Assembly: GCF_000024785.1 (NCBI RefSeq)
Contig: NC_013441.1
Location: forward strand, 2,728,001-2,792,000
Origin: Gordonia bronchialis DSM 43247
GTDB taxonomy: Bacteria; Actinomycetota; Actinomycetes; Mycobacteriales; Mycobacteriaceae
Length of the DNA stretch: 64,000 nt
Direction of reading: 5' to 3'
Part shown: positions 25,711-33,641 of the stretch, in pieces
Layout of the letters: every line of letters begins with the position of its first letter
How positions within the stretch are numbered: the first letter of the stretch is position 1
Notes under the pieces: generated by a model
What the model was told of the DNA's origin: nothing
Seen by the model: only the letters and a program-made list of their open reading frames with translations
Databases searched by the model: none
Translations under genes and position numbers: made by a program

Positions 25711-25995
25711 ATGACGCTCACCACCGCATTCGGCGCCTTCTCGGCCGCGCTGTTCGCGCTGAGCCAGGTCCCCACCCTGTTCAAGGCCGTGCGCACTCGT
25801 GACCTGGCGTCGTACAGCCTGACCAGCCTGGTGATGGCCAACGTCGGCAACCTCCTCTATTCGGTGTACGTGATCAGCCTGCCGGCGGGACCCATCTGGT
25901 TCCTGCACGGCTTCTCCTTCGTGATCACCGCCCTCATGCTCGGGCTCCGCATCGCCTACCCCACCCGCACCCTCACTTCAGTCCAGGAGGATTGA
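25711..25995 (+). CDS. SemiSWEET/PQ-loop-type small membrane protein
   Basis: A 94-residue protein with three hydrophobic helices (about residues 3-20, 38-58 and 63-82) and the PQ-loop region SQVPTLFKAVRTRDLASYSL. This matches the half-transporter size of bacterial SemiSWEETs, which dimerise to move sugars or small solutes. It is the first gene of a four-gene operon with tight overlaps (TGATG with the oxidase). The solute is unknown. Confidence 0.7.
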   Translation: MTLTTAFGAFSAALFALSQVPTLFKAVRTRDLASYSLTSLVMANVGNLLYSVYVISLPAGPIWFLHGFSFVITALMLGLRIAYPTRTLTSVQED

Positions 25996-27406
25996 TGTCT
26001 CAACGCACCCACAACCACGTCGGTCACCACCGGCTGACGCCCGGCACCCAGGAGCATGCCGCGGCGACGTCGGCATGGAACCGGCTCACGGTCCACCGGC
26101 CTGCCGCCGTGTTCGCCCCCGCCGACGTCCACGACGTCGCCCACGCGGTGCGCTGGGCCGTTCGAGAGGAGCTGGGGGTGGCCGTGATGGCGACCGGTCA
26201 CGGAGTCGCCGGTGTCGGCGAACACGGTGTCTTGATCAACACGGCCTCGCTTCGCTCGGTCTGCATCGATGCAGCGCGACGCACCGCCACGGTCGGGGCG
26301 GGAGCACATTGGTCCGACGTCCTCCCGGCGTGCGCACCCCACGGTCTCGTCGGAATCTGCGGGTCCAGCTCGCAGGTCGGCGTCGTCGGCTTCACCCAGG
26401 GAGGCGGCTTCGGCTGGCTCAGCCGGAGCCTCGGCTTCGCCTCGAGCTCGGTGCGCGGCGCGGAACTGGTCACCGCGTCGGGCCGGGTCAGGACGCTGCG
26501 CCGAGACCGTGACGACGACCTCGACCTGCTGTGGGGGTGGCGGGCGGCGCCAGCAACTTCGGAGTCGTCACCAGCCTGACCCTGGACCTGCACCCGATCC
26601 GCGGGGTGTACGCGGGCAGCCTCTACTACCCCGTCGACCGGGCGAGCGAGGTGATCCCAACGTACGCCAGCTGGTCGGCCTCGCTCCCCGCGGATGCCAT
26701 GAGCGCGCTTGCGCTGAGCGGATTGCCCGACGCGCCGAGTGTGCCGGAGCCGTTCCGGGGTCGTCGCTTCGTCGTAGCCCGCGGCTGCTTCCCCGACCTG
26801 ACAGCCGGCGAGGACCACGTGCACGAACTGCGTCGCCAGCTCGGCGACCCCGACATCGACACCTGGACGAAGCGAGCGGCCACCGATCTCGACGGGGTCA
26901 GCCTCGACCCCACCAGCCCGCTGCCGTTCGTCCAGCGCGGGGAGTCACTGACCGACATCACCGACGAGGTGACTTCGACACTGCAAGAACACGTCATCCC
27001 GCACCTCGGCACCTCGCTGGTGATGTGCGAGATGCGGCAACTCGGCGGCGCCATGGATACCTCACCTCGCGGCCCGCACCCGATGGCGGACACCAGCGCC
27101 CGGTTCAGCATCAACTGCATCGGCGTGGCCCCCACGCCCGACGCCGTGGCCGCGGTGCGCACAACCCAGGAGCGGATCTTCACCAGCCTGCGCCTGCACC
27201 CAACCGGGGACACCTACCTCAACTTCCTCGACGGCGACGCCACACCGGAACGAGTCCGCGCCGCTTACACCCCGCAGGACTGGGAGCGCTTGGTCGCTCT
27301 CAAGAACGAGCACGACCCCCACAACGTGCTCCGGTTCAACCGCAACATCCCTCCACACGCACCCTCCTCGATCCCATCCATCCATCAGAACGGAGCACCC
27401 TCATGA
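25995..27406 (+). pseudogene. FAD-binding oxidoreductase (BBE/6-HDNO type), frameshifted
   Basis: A berberine-bridge/oxygen-oxidoreductase fold enzyme of about 470 residues. The FAD domain shows RPAAVFAPADVHDVAHAVRWA, ATGHGVAG and GSSSQVGVVGFTQGGGFGW. The second half continues with GGASNFGVVTSLTLDL in another frame. The switch falls in a run of five Gs near 26531-26535, where a sixth G would restore DLLWGVAGGASNFG. The C-terminus has the expected RVRAAYTPQDWERLVALKNEHDPHNVLRFNRNI. Its stop overlaps the NmrA-type gene. It may be inactive or contain a sequencing error. Confidence 0.8.
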
Positions 27407-28290
27407 AAACCATCCTCGTCACCGGCGCAACCGGAACCATCGGCCGACATGTCGTCCCCGCGTTAGCCCACCATGGGCACCGACCCCTCGCCTTCGGGCG
27501 AGACCCACAACGACTCGCGGCGACCCATCCGGGAATCCAGGCCAGAGTCGGCGACTTCGGCGACCCCGAGACCCTGCGGGCCGCCATGACAGGGGTCGAC
27601 AGCGTGTTCCTGGCCAGCCCCAACACACCAGATCAGGTCCAGCACGAATGCGCCGTCATCGACGCCGCCGCCGCGTGCGGCGTCAGGCGGATCGTCAAGC
27701 TCTCCGCCCGCGGCGCGGACGAGACCTCCCCGGTCGCGTTCTGGCAATGGCACGCCGCCATCGAGTCCCACCTCGAGCGCAGCGGCGTACCGTACGTTGC
27801 GCTGCGGCCGGGCTTCTCCATGGCCAATGTGCTCGGGCATGCCGACCAGGTCCGCGACCACGACATCTTGCCGGCACCCGCCCTCGCCACCCCCGTCGCC
27901 ATGGTGCATCCAGCCGACGTCGCCGAGGTCGCGGCGCACCTGCTCGCCACCGACCCGTTCCCCACCGAGCGTGTCCTCGAACTCACCGGACCTCAGGCCA
28001 TCACCTTCACCCAGCTGGCCGAACTGCTCACCGATGTCGCCGCACGCCCCATCGCCTACGCCGGCGGGACCGACGACCAGGTGCGGCAGTCACTGGATCA
28101 AAGAGGAGTCCCCGCATTCGTGACCGATCAGATCCTCGCCATCTTCGACCAGCTCCGGACAGGAGCCCAGGCGGCGAGCACCTCGGCGGTCACCGACGTG
28201 CTCGGAAGGCCGGCACGCCCTGTGGGTGCGTTCCTCGCCGAGAACGCCGCCGCCTTCAAACCAGCACGTCAAACCCGGAGCGCATCATGA
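27403..28290 (+). CDS. NmrA/atypical SDR NAD(P)-binding protein
   Basis: This 295-residue protein has TILVTGATGTIGRHVVPALA (Rossmann GxxGxxG) at the N-terminus, FGRDPQRLA and GDFGDPETLRAAMTGVDSVFL, typical of NmrA-like or azoreductase-type extended SDR proteins. There is no Tyr-x3-Lys active site, so it is a sensor or a reductase such as a quinone/flavin reductase. It overlaps both neighbours by 4 nt (ATGA) within the operon. Confidence 0.85.
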   Translation: MKTILVTGATGTIGRHVVPALAHHGHRPLAFGRDPQRLAATHPGIQARVGDFGDPETLRAAMTGVDSVFLASPNTPDQVQHECAVIDAAAACGVRRIVKLSARGADETSPVAFWQWHAAIESHLERSGVPYVALRPGFSMANVLGHADQVRDHDILPAPALATPVAMVHPADVAEVAAHLLATDPFPTERVLELTGPQAITFTQLAELLTDVAARPIAYAGGTDDQVRQSLDQRGVPAFVTDQILAIFDQLRTGAQAASTSAVTDVLGRPARPVGAFLAENAAAFKPARQTRSAS

Positions 28291-28814
28291 CCACCCCTGC
28301 AGACGCAGCACCCTCGCAGCCAGTGATCCAGGCCAGCGCACCCGGTGGACGCGCTCCGGACATCCTGCGGCGGCTGCTGGCCGTCGTGGCCCCCATCCCG
28401 ATGATGGCAATGGGCACGTTCTACCTGATTAGCCCATTCCCCGGTGACGCGCCGCTTCCGGAGCAGGTCGCCGTCGCAACTCAGGACCCGGGCCGCATCC
28501 ACCTGATGGAGTGGCTCACCGTCCCCTTCATGTTCCTCCTTCTCCCCGCCGTCGCTGCTGTCATCTGGGTGTCATATCGAGGGGCACCGCGATTGACCAC
28601 CGCAGCAGCCGTTGTGGCCGGCGGTGGACGCTACCAACCTGCAAGGCCCGGTGTTCCCAGCGGCACTCATCGTGGAGAAACACATTCCTGTCGACCCCGT
28701 CGTCCAGCTTGAGGCGGCGATCGAGGAACACCCGATCATGCTGCTCGCCGGCCTGTCCTTCATCATCGGGATCACCTTCGGGCTGCTCCTGCTTGGTTTG
28801 GCCCTGTGGCGCAA
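28287..28814 (+). pseudogene. membrane protein, frameshifted and C-terminally truncated
   Basis: It starts at ATG 28287 overlapping the SDR stop. The first frame gives a Pro/Ala-rich N-terminus and two hydrophobic segments (LLAVVAPIPMMAMGTFYL, VPFMFLLLPAVAAVIWV). A 1-nt shift near 28605-28620 leads to VDATNLQGPVFPAALIVEKH and a further helix (LLAGLSFIIGITFGLLLLGL). Coding ends abruptly at 28814 at the right 473-bp repeat. It is probably non-functional. Confidence 0.65.
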
Positions 28815-29065
28815 AGCCCGAACATCGCGGCTCCGATGATCTCGGCACCGACACCCTCGAAATGCGCTGCGGCGTATGAGTCGTCGACACCGGTGGTTCC
28901 GGCTCCGGTGGTGTCGCCGAGAACACGCTCGTGGAATGTCCGCGTGGCGCCGTACGCCGCGGTAAGACGTCCCCAGTCGTCCCCCATCGGATTGTCCGGG
29001 GAGATCCCGGTTGTCGCGGTACGGCCGTCCAACGAAGTGAACAGATCGATGCGAATACGAGTCAT
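28815..29065 (-). pseudogene. DHFR-SRPBCC fusion gene, 5' fragment (right copy)
   Basis: The first 84 codons (MTRIRIDLFTSLDGRTATTG to EIIGAAMFGL) are present, after which the frame enters the membrane-protein remnant. It directly follows the intact arsR and its promoter, so the live promoter now drives a truncated gene. Confidence 0.85.
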
Positions 29066-29287
29066 GTCAAGCCTCTTTCGTGCTGGTCCGGGTCAGGTGG
29101 ATGCCGAGTTGGTCGGCCTGGTGTTCGGCAGGAGTGCGTTGCTCGCCAAGCCACAGATGCAGTACATCGAGGGCACCGGGTCGCAGACTGACCGTGCGAA
29201 CGCGTCCGTGCTTGTGCGACAGGATGATTCCCGCATCCTCGAGAACTCCGAGATGCTGCATGAACGAGGGGAGCGCCATCGAGAAGG
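28815..29287. repeat. 473-bp direct repeat, right copy
   Basis: Identical to 23084-23556. This copy retains the native left end of arsR and its promoter but only the first 84 codons of the DHFR-SRPBCC gene, the converse of the left copy. Confidence 0.95.
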
Positions 29288-29405
29288 GCGCCGCGAGCTC
29301 GGACACGACGGCAGGTGCCTTCGCGAGGCGTTCGACGACCGCCCGACGCGTCGGATCCGCGAGGGCACGGAGAATGGCATCGACGTCCGATCGATACTTA
29401 GGCAC
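29067..29405 (-). CDS. ArsR-family transcriptional repressor
   Basis: A 112-residue winged-helix protein. The start is placed at GTG 29405, giving MPKYRSDVDAILRALADPTRRAVVERL, the typical N-terminus of SRPBCC-linked ArsR proteins; an in-frame ATG at 29441 is upstream of the promoter -10 and therefore unlikely. The recognition helix region is SFMQHLGVLEDAGIILSHKHGR. No metal-binding cysteines are present, so it is not a metal sensor of the ArsR/CmtR kind. It ends 1 nt before the DHFR-domain ATG. Confidence 0.85.
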   Translation of the reverse strand: MPKYRSDVDAILRALADPTRRAVVERLAKAPAVVSELAAPFSMALPSFMQHLGVLEDAGIILSHKHGRVRTVSLRPGALDVLHLWLGEQRTPAEHQADQLGIHLTRTSTKEA

Positions 29406-29441
29406 ACACCTAAGTATCGACTCTTGCGCGGTCTCCGTCAA
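29391..29441 (-). promoter_or_regulatory. arsR promoter with operator over the start codon, probably leaderless
   Basis: On the minus strand TTGACG (29441-29436), 17 bp, then GATACT (29418-29413) form a good promoter. The predicted start falls on or beside the GTG at 29405, so the mRNA would be leaderless. A perfect 12-bp inverted repeat (arms 29391-29402 and 29409-29420, core CTTAGG-CACACA-CCTAAG) covers the -10 and the start codon and should be the autoregulatory operator. Confidence 0.65.
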
Positions 29442-29510
29442 GACCTTTTGCGCAAGACCTGAACCACCATGAACCCGTCCGCCGCCGCACTGTACGCAAG
29501 CCTGATGCGC

Positions 29511-29978
29511 TCAGAGCGCGACGATGATGCCGCTATATGCGGTGCACACCTTGCCCCGACCTGGAATTCCTATGCGGCACAGGCGAAATTGCTTGGCGTT
29601 GTAGCGCGTCGACCGCGTCCACTGGCCAACCGCCGGCACGCCCCGTGGGGGTACGGAGGCCAAGCGATACCACCCGGTGGCACGCAGTATCGGAGTGCGT
29701 CGGGCAATCTTCTCACTAACGGGTGCCGCGATGCTGCGTCCCTCGAGGACAACCGCCCGCCTGCCCGCGTCGTTACGCAGTGCATAGACTCCACCGTTGC
29801 GGTCAAGCTGGACCGCGTCGGCGGTCCCGTACCAGTCCGCGAGACGGACATGGGGAGCAGGTTCACGCTTTGCCGTCACGGGCCCGGCATGGGCCGATGG
29901 CGCAGCAGATAGTCCTACCAACACGATGAGGCTCAATGCAGCCGTCCACAGAATCTGACGAAACTTCTTCCGCGTCAT
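29511..29978 (-). CDS. small secreted protein, unknown function
   Basis: A 155-residue protein with a clear Sec signal: MTRKKFRQ, a hydrophobic core ILWTAALSLIVLVGLSA and a cleavage site APSAHA-GP near residue 31. The mature 124 residues contain two Trp-Tyr pairs (DWYGTADAVQL, GWYRLASVPP) and two cysteines (FRLCRIG, GKVCTAY) that could form a disulphide. GGAGGAGT precedes the ATG. No family recognised. Confidence 0.7.
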   Translation of the reverse strand: MTRKKFRQILWTAALSLIVLVGLSAAPSAHAGPVTAKREPAPHVRLADWYGTADAVQLDRNGGVYALRNDAGRRAVVLEGRSIAAPVSEKIARRTPILRATGWYRLASVPPRGVPAVGQWTRSTRYNAKQFRLCRIGIPGRGKVCTAYSGIIVAL

Positions 29979-30296
29979 GGGTTACTCCTCCGTCGACAGC
30001 ACAGTTGCACGCACCACCTAACGTGTTGGCCGATTCCCATCAGGGTAGGTGAGGCGGGAGCGTGCGCCTTCGCCGACTCGCCGCCCAATGAAGATGGATT
30101 GACCGTCAGCGCGATGGCCGGGATCGGCCGGGCTGAGCTGGTGGTTCGGGTCGTAGGCTGGACTCCAGCGATCTGCATTCTGTGCTCGGTGTGCTGCGTG
30201 ACCGGTCGCGTCGCGACGTTCATTTACGCCCACCGACAGAACCTGGGTTCCCGAGGCCGGACATCGCCTCAACCAAGTGTGACTAGGGTGGTGGCC

Positions 30297-32012
30297 ATGG
30301 GCCTCCTCCTGAACCCTGCAACGGATCACTACCCACAGTTCGACGCCGAGACGCGCCGGTTGCTGCGCGCGACCATCGACTTCTTCGAGTCCTACGGCAA
30401 GCAGCGGCTGCTGCAGGCCGATCTGAACGCCGAGTGGGTTGCCGACTTCCTCGAGTTCGAGAAGAAGGAGAAGCTGTTCGCGACCTTCCTCACCCCGTCG
30501 GCCTATGCCGACGGCGAGGGGAACCGGCGCTGGGACGCCGCCCGCAATGCCGCGCTGAGCGAGATCTTCGGCTTCTTCGGCCTGGCCTACTGGTACGCCG
30601 AGCAGGTCACCATCCTCGGCCTCGGGCCGATCTGGATGTCGGACAACGAGATCGCGAAAACCAGAGCGGCGCGGCAGCTTATTGACGGCGGGGTGATGGC
30701 ATTCGGGTTGTCGGAGCGCTCACACGGCGCCGACGTGTACAGCACCGACATGATCCTGACCGATGACGACGCAGGCGGATTCACCGCCTCGGGCACAAAG
30801 TATTACATCGGCAACGGCAACGTCGCAGGCATGGTCTCGGTGTTCGGGCGGCGCGCCGACGTCGAGGGACCCGAAGGTTACGTGTTCTTCGTCGTGGACA
30901 GCCGACACCCGAACTATCGACTCATCGACAACGTGGTGCACGGGCAGATGTTCGTGTCGACCTTCGCACTCGATGACTACCCGGTCAGCGCCGACGACAT
31001 CCTGCACACCGGACCCGAAGCATTTGCCGCCGCACTCAACACAGTCAACGTCGGCAAATTCAATCTGTGCCACGGCTCGATCGGCATGTGCACACACTCG
31101 CTGTTCGAGGCGATCACTCACGCCGACAACCGAATCCTCTACGGCAACCCAGTCACCGACTTCTCGCATGTGCGGAGCAACTTCGTCGACGCATTCGCCC
31201 GACTGTCGGCCATGAAGCTCTTCAGCGACCGTGCCGTCGACTATTTCCGCTCGGCAAGCCTCGAGGACCGCCGCTACCTACTGTTCAACCCGGTCACGAA
31301 ATCGAAGGTGACGTCGGAGGGGGAGACGGTGATGACTCTGCTGCTCGACGTCGTCGCGGCCAAGGGCTATGAGAAGAACACCTACTTCCATCAGGCCAAC
31401 AGGTTCATCGGCTGGTTGCCGAGGCTGGAAGGCACTGTCCATGTCAACGTCGGCCAGATTCTGAAGTTCATGCCCAACTACCTGTTCGGGCCGGTCGATT
31501 ATCCCGAGATCGGGACCAGGCTCGACGCCGCCGACGACGCGTTCTTCTTCGCGCAGGGGCCGGTCGGCGGCGCCGGAAAGGTGCGGTTCGCCGATTGGAC
31601 CAAGCCGTATACGGCACGCACCGACGTGCCCAACGTCGCGGTGTTCTACGAGCAGGCCACGGCCTTGCAGACGCTGCTGGAAACCGCCGCCCCCAGCCCG
31701 GAACAGCAGAAAGACCTCGACTTCGTCCTCACCGTCGGGCACTTGTTCACGCTCGTCGTGTACGGCCAGTTGATCCTCGAGCAGGCCGCGATCACCGAAC
31801 TCGACGCCGACCTGCTCAACCAGATCTTTGATGTCCAGATCCGCGATTTCTCCGGTCACGCCGTGACGCTCTACGGGAAACCCACCGCCACACCCGAGCA
31901 ACAAGATTGGGCATTGCGCGCCGTTCGACGACCCGTCGTTGGCGCCGACTCGTTCGGCAGGGTCTGGCAGCAGGTCAAGGCGCTCGCGGGCACCTACGAG
32001 ATGCCCGGCTGA
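30297..32012 (+). CDS. acyl-CoA dehydrogenase family protein
   Basis: The 571-residue flavoenzyme is longer than classical acyl-CoA dehydrogenases. The middle domain shows MAFGLSERSHGADVYST and GTKYYIGNGNVAGMVSVFGR, the flavin/substrate segments. The helical C-terminal part has KFNLCHGSIGMCTHSLFEA and VAAKGYEKNTYFHQANRFIG. It would oxidise an acyl-CoA at the alpha-beta position. Start 30297 is the ATG before GLLLNPATDHYPQFD. The 318 bp before it, back to the secreted-protein start, show no gene. Confidence 0.83.
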   Translation: MGLLLNPATDHYPQFDAETRRLLRATIDFFESYGKQRLLQADLNAEWVADFLEFEKKEKLFATFLTPSAYADGEGNRRWDAARNAALSEIFGFFGLAYWYAEQVTILGLGPIWMSDNEIAKTRAARQLIDGGVMAFGLSERSHGADVYSTDMILTDDDAGGFTASGTKYYIGNGNVAGMVSVFGRRADVEGPEGYVFFVVDSRHPNYRLIDNVVHGQMFVSTFALDDYPVSADDILHTGPEAFAAALNTVNVGKFNLCHGSIGMCTHSLFEAITHADNRILYGNPVTDFSHVRSNFVDAFARLSAMKLFSDRAVDYFRSASLEDRRYLLFNPVTKSKVTSEGETVMTLLLDVVAAKGYEKNTYFHQANRFIGWLPRLEGTVHVNVGQILKFMPNYLFGPVDYPEIGTRLDAADDAFFFAQGPVGGAGKVRFADWTKPYTARTDVPNVAVFYEQATALQTLLETAAPSPEQQKDLDFVLTVGHLFTLVVYGQLILEQAAITELDADLLNQIFDVQIRDFSGHAVTLYGKPTATPEQQDWALRAVRRPVVGADSFGRVWQQVKALAGTYEMPG

Positions 32013-32091
32013 CGACGCCCGGGGGTGGGGGAGCTCCGGTGCGTACGCTCGTTGCAACTAGATGTGAGGGCGACATCATTGGCGGGGCGCA

Positions 32092-32712
32092 CTACAAAGC
32101 GCGCTTGGCCTTCTCCAACGCGCCGAGCATACGCAGCACAGTGTCCCGCTTCGCGGTCAGGTCAGACGCCTTGGCCTTCCCGCTTAGACCGCTGTCTTCC
32201 TGCGCGACCTCAAGGCGGTCCTCGATCTCAGCGAGCTGCGCCAAGAGGGCCTCGGCCCGACGCACGAGTTCACCGACGTCGGGCCGGGAAGCGCCCGTCG
32301 GGTCGGCCCCGGAACCGACTTTCTGCACCTTGCCAGCGGCCTTGCCATTCGCTTTCCCGACGGCGGGCGCGGATGTGGTGTCGGCGGCTCGCCCCACGGA
32401 GGCAGATGAACGTGTCTTCGGAGCGTCTGTCCGAATCCGCCTGAGCTCCGCGGACGCCTCGCGAAAAGCGACCCGATGCTCCCGCTCTTCGTCGTCCTCT
32501 GACTCCAGGGACCCACCCAAGGGGCGCAGACCGTAGAAGCGGATGAACCGGCGGGCCTCGGCGACAGTTTGTTCAGCGCTGCGACACCGCCCGCACCGCG
32601 GTTCATGGCGATAGACCGCAACGTCGTCTGAGGACGAGCACCACACACATCGGGATACAGTGACGTCGGCCACGGGAGCACCAGAAGCGAGGAGAGACAC
32701 GGGTGAAGACAT
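32092..32712 (-). CDS. zinc-ribbon plus coiled-coil protein, unknown
   Basis: About 206 residues from ATG 32712 (a longer in-frame start lies at 32796). The N-terminal region has two CxxC pairs, RCVWCSS and CGRCRS, 20 residues apart, consistent with a structural zinc ribbon. A Gly/Ala/Lys-rich linker follows, then a charged helical C-terminus (VGELVRRAEALLAQLAEIEDRL, LTAKRDTVLRMLGALEKAKRAL), likely a coiled coil. No known family is recognised. Confidence 0.55.
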   Translation of the reverse strand: MSSPVSLLASGAPVADVTVSRCVWCSSSDDVAVYRHEPRCGRCRSAEQTVAEARRFIRFYGLRPLGGSLESEDDEEREHRVAFREASAELRRIRTDAPKTRSSASVGRAADTTSAPAVGKANGKAAGKVQKVGSGADPTGASRPDVGELVRRAEALLAQLAEIEDRLEVAQEDSGLSGKAKASDLTAKRDTVLRMLGALEKAKRAL

Positions 32713-33230
32713 TACGACACAGGGTCTTTCACTTCTAATCGGGGTTGACGTCACACGTGTCGCGAGCGCGAATTGATTCTTGTAGAGGTGATGCACTGTG
32801 AGTCGCTAAGGACATACGACGCGCGTCATCGAAAACCAGCGATACATAACTTTCTTTGCCTTACTAGAGAGACTTCATGATGCCCCATCAGGTAATGTGC
32901 TGCAAGTCACACACAGAGGAGGTGGGCCGTGATTCCTCCGCCCGCACGTTGTTCCACTTGATTCACCACGCAATCGATCTCCCGTGTACGCGAGCGCGAC
33001 GATGCCCAACGGGACGACGCCGTTTCGGCCGTGGCGCTGGCATCGAGCAGCAGAACGACCTGCCGACGCTCCTGTTGGAAGACACAGCTGGAAGAGCTCA
33101 TCCTGCCTCCCAATCGATACCGTAGAGATTCAGCGAGATTACTTTCTGCCAACACGTTTAAGACTCCCAGCGCAGTAGAGCCGAGCGGTCAGGCTGGTGT
33201 TGCTCCGTTTGAGCATCGTACGCTCAGCTC
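32713..33230. other. 518-bp stretch without a supportable gene
   Basis: Short open frames occur on both strands (for example 32877-33125), but none has a convincing ribosome site or a recognisable protein, and base composition is less GC-rich than the surroundings. It may be intergenic DNA or gene remnants at the edge of the mobile nest. Confidence 0.5.
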
Positions 33231-33259
33231 TTGGACTAATCACTTTCCGCACGTATCCA
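33231..33259 (+). promoter_or_regulatory. sigma-70-type promoter of secreted-protein gene
   Basis: TTGGAC (33231-33236) and TATCCA (33254-33259) with a 17-bp spacer, about 26 bp before the ATG at 33285, with GAGG between. Confidence 0.4.
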
Positions 33260-33284
33260 GATATTCGTTGTGAGGAATACCCCC

Positions 33285-33506
33285 ATGCACAATCTCAAGA
33301 TAAGAATTCGCAACGCAATCGTCGCTGTAACAATCCTTGTCGGAGTAGGGATAGGAACAGTTGTTGTCGCAGCACCAGCTCAGGCAGCAACGAACGGGTG
33401 GGTCACCGCATGCTTCAAATTCACTCCCTCAAGGGGCGGAGGTGTTTGGACCGGAGCGCAGACTGCGATGACCTATCGAGGGAACTGGCCCACCTACTCG
33501 CTACCA
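33285..33506 (+). pseudogene. secreted small protein, truncated by IS3 element
   Basis: The start at 33285 gives MHNLKIRIRNAIVAV, a hydrophobic core and a signal-peptidase site VAAPAQA-ATN near residue 35. The mature part (GWVTACFKFTPSRGGGVWTG, MTYRGNWPTYSLPQTS) stops where reverse-strand IS3 sequence begins, near 33507, after about 40 residues. The original protein was probably a short secreted factor with an intramolecular disulphide. An in-frame GTG at 33270 is an alternative start. Confidence 0.6.
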
Positions 33507-33612
33507 CAAACCAGTCGCAACGGTGGTGACCGGGTGGGTCGACCAGTAGGCGGTCTCGTACTCGACGGGCGGAACGTGTCCGATCTCGCCGTGCAGGCGG
33601 CGGTGGTTGAAC
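33507..33612 (-). mobile_element. IS3-family copy 1, 3' end of orfB (detached part)
   Basis: Read on the minus strand, this encodes FNHRRLHGEIGHVPPVEYE and AYWSTHPVTTV, the C-terminus of the orfB whose main part is at 36568-37397. Compared with intact copy 2 the terminal repeat is missing, so the element is truncated here as well as split. Confidence 0.85.
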
Positions 33613-33641
33613 TTATGTGGGTGATCGGCGTCAAGAGCCGG

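Noticed and set aside
32877..33125. 82-codon plus-strand ORF in the gene-poor stretch
   Set aside because: No convincing ribosome site, Arg/Cys-scattered composition and an equally long antisense frame.
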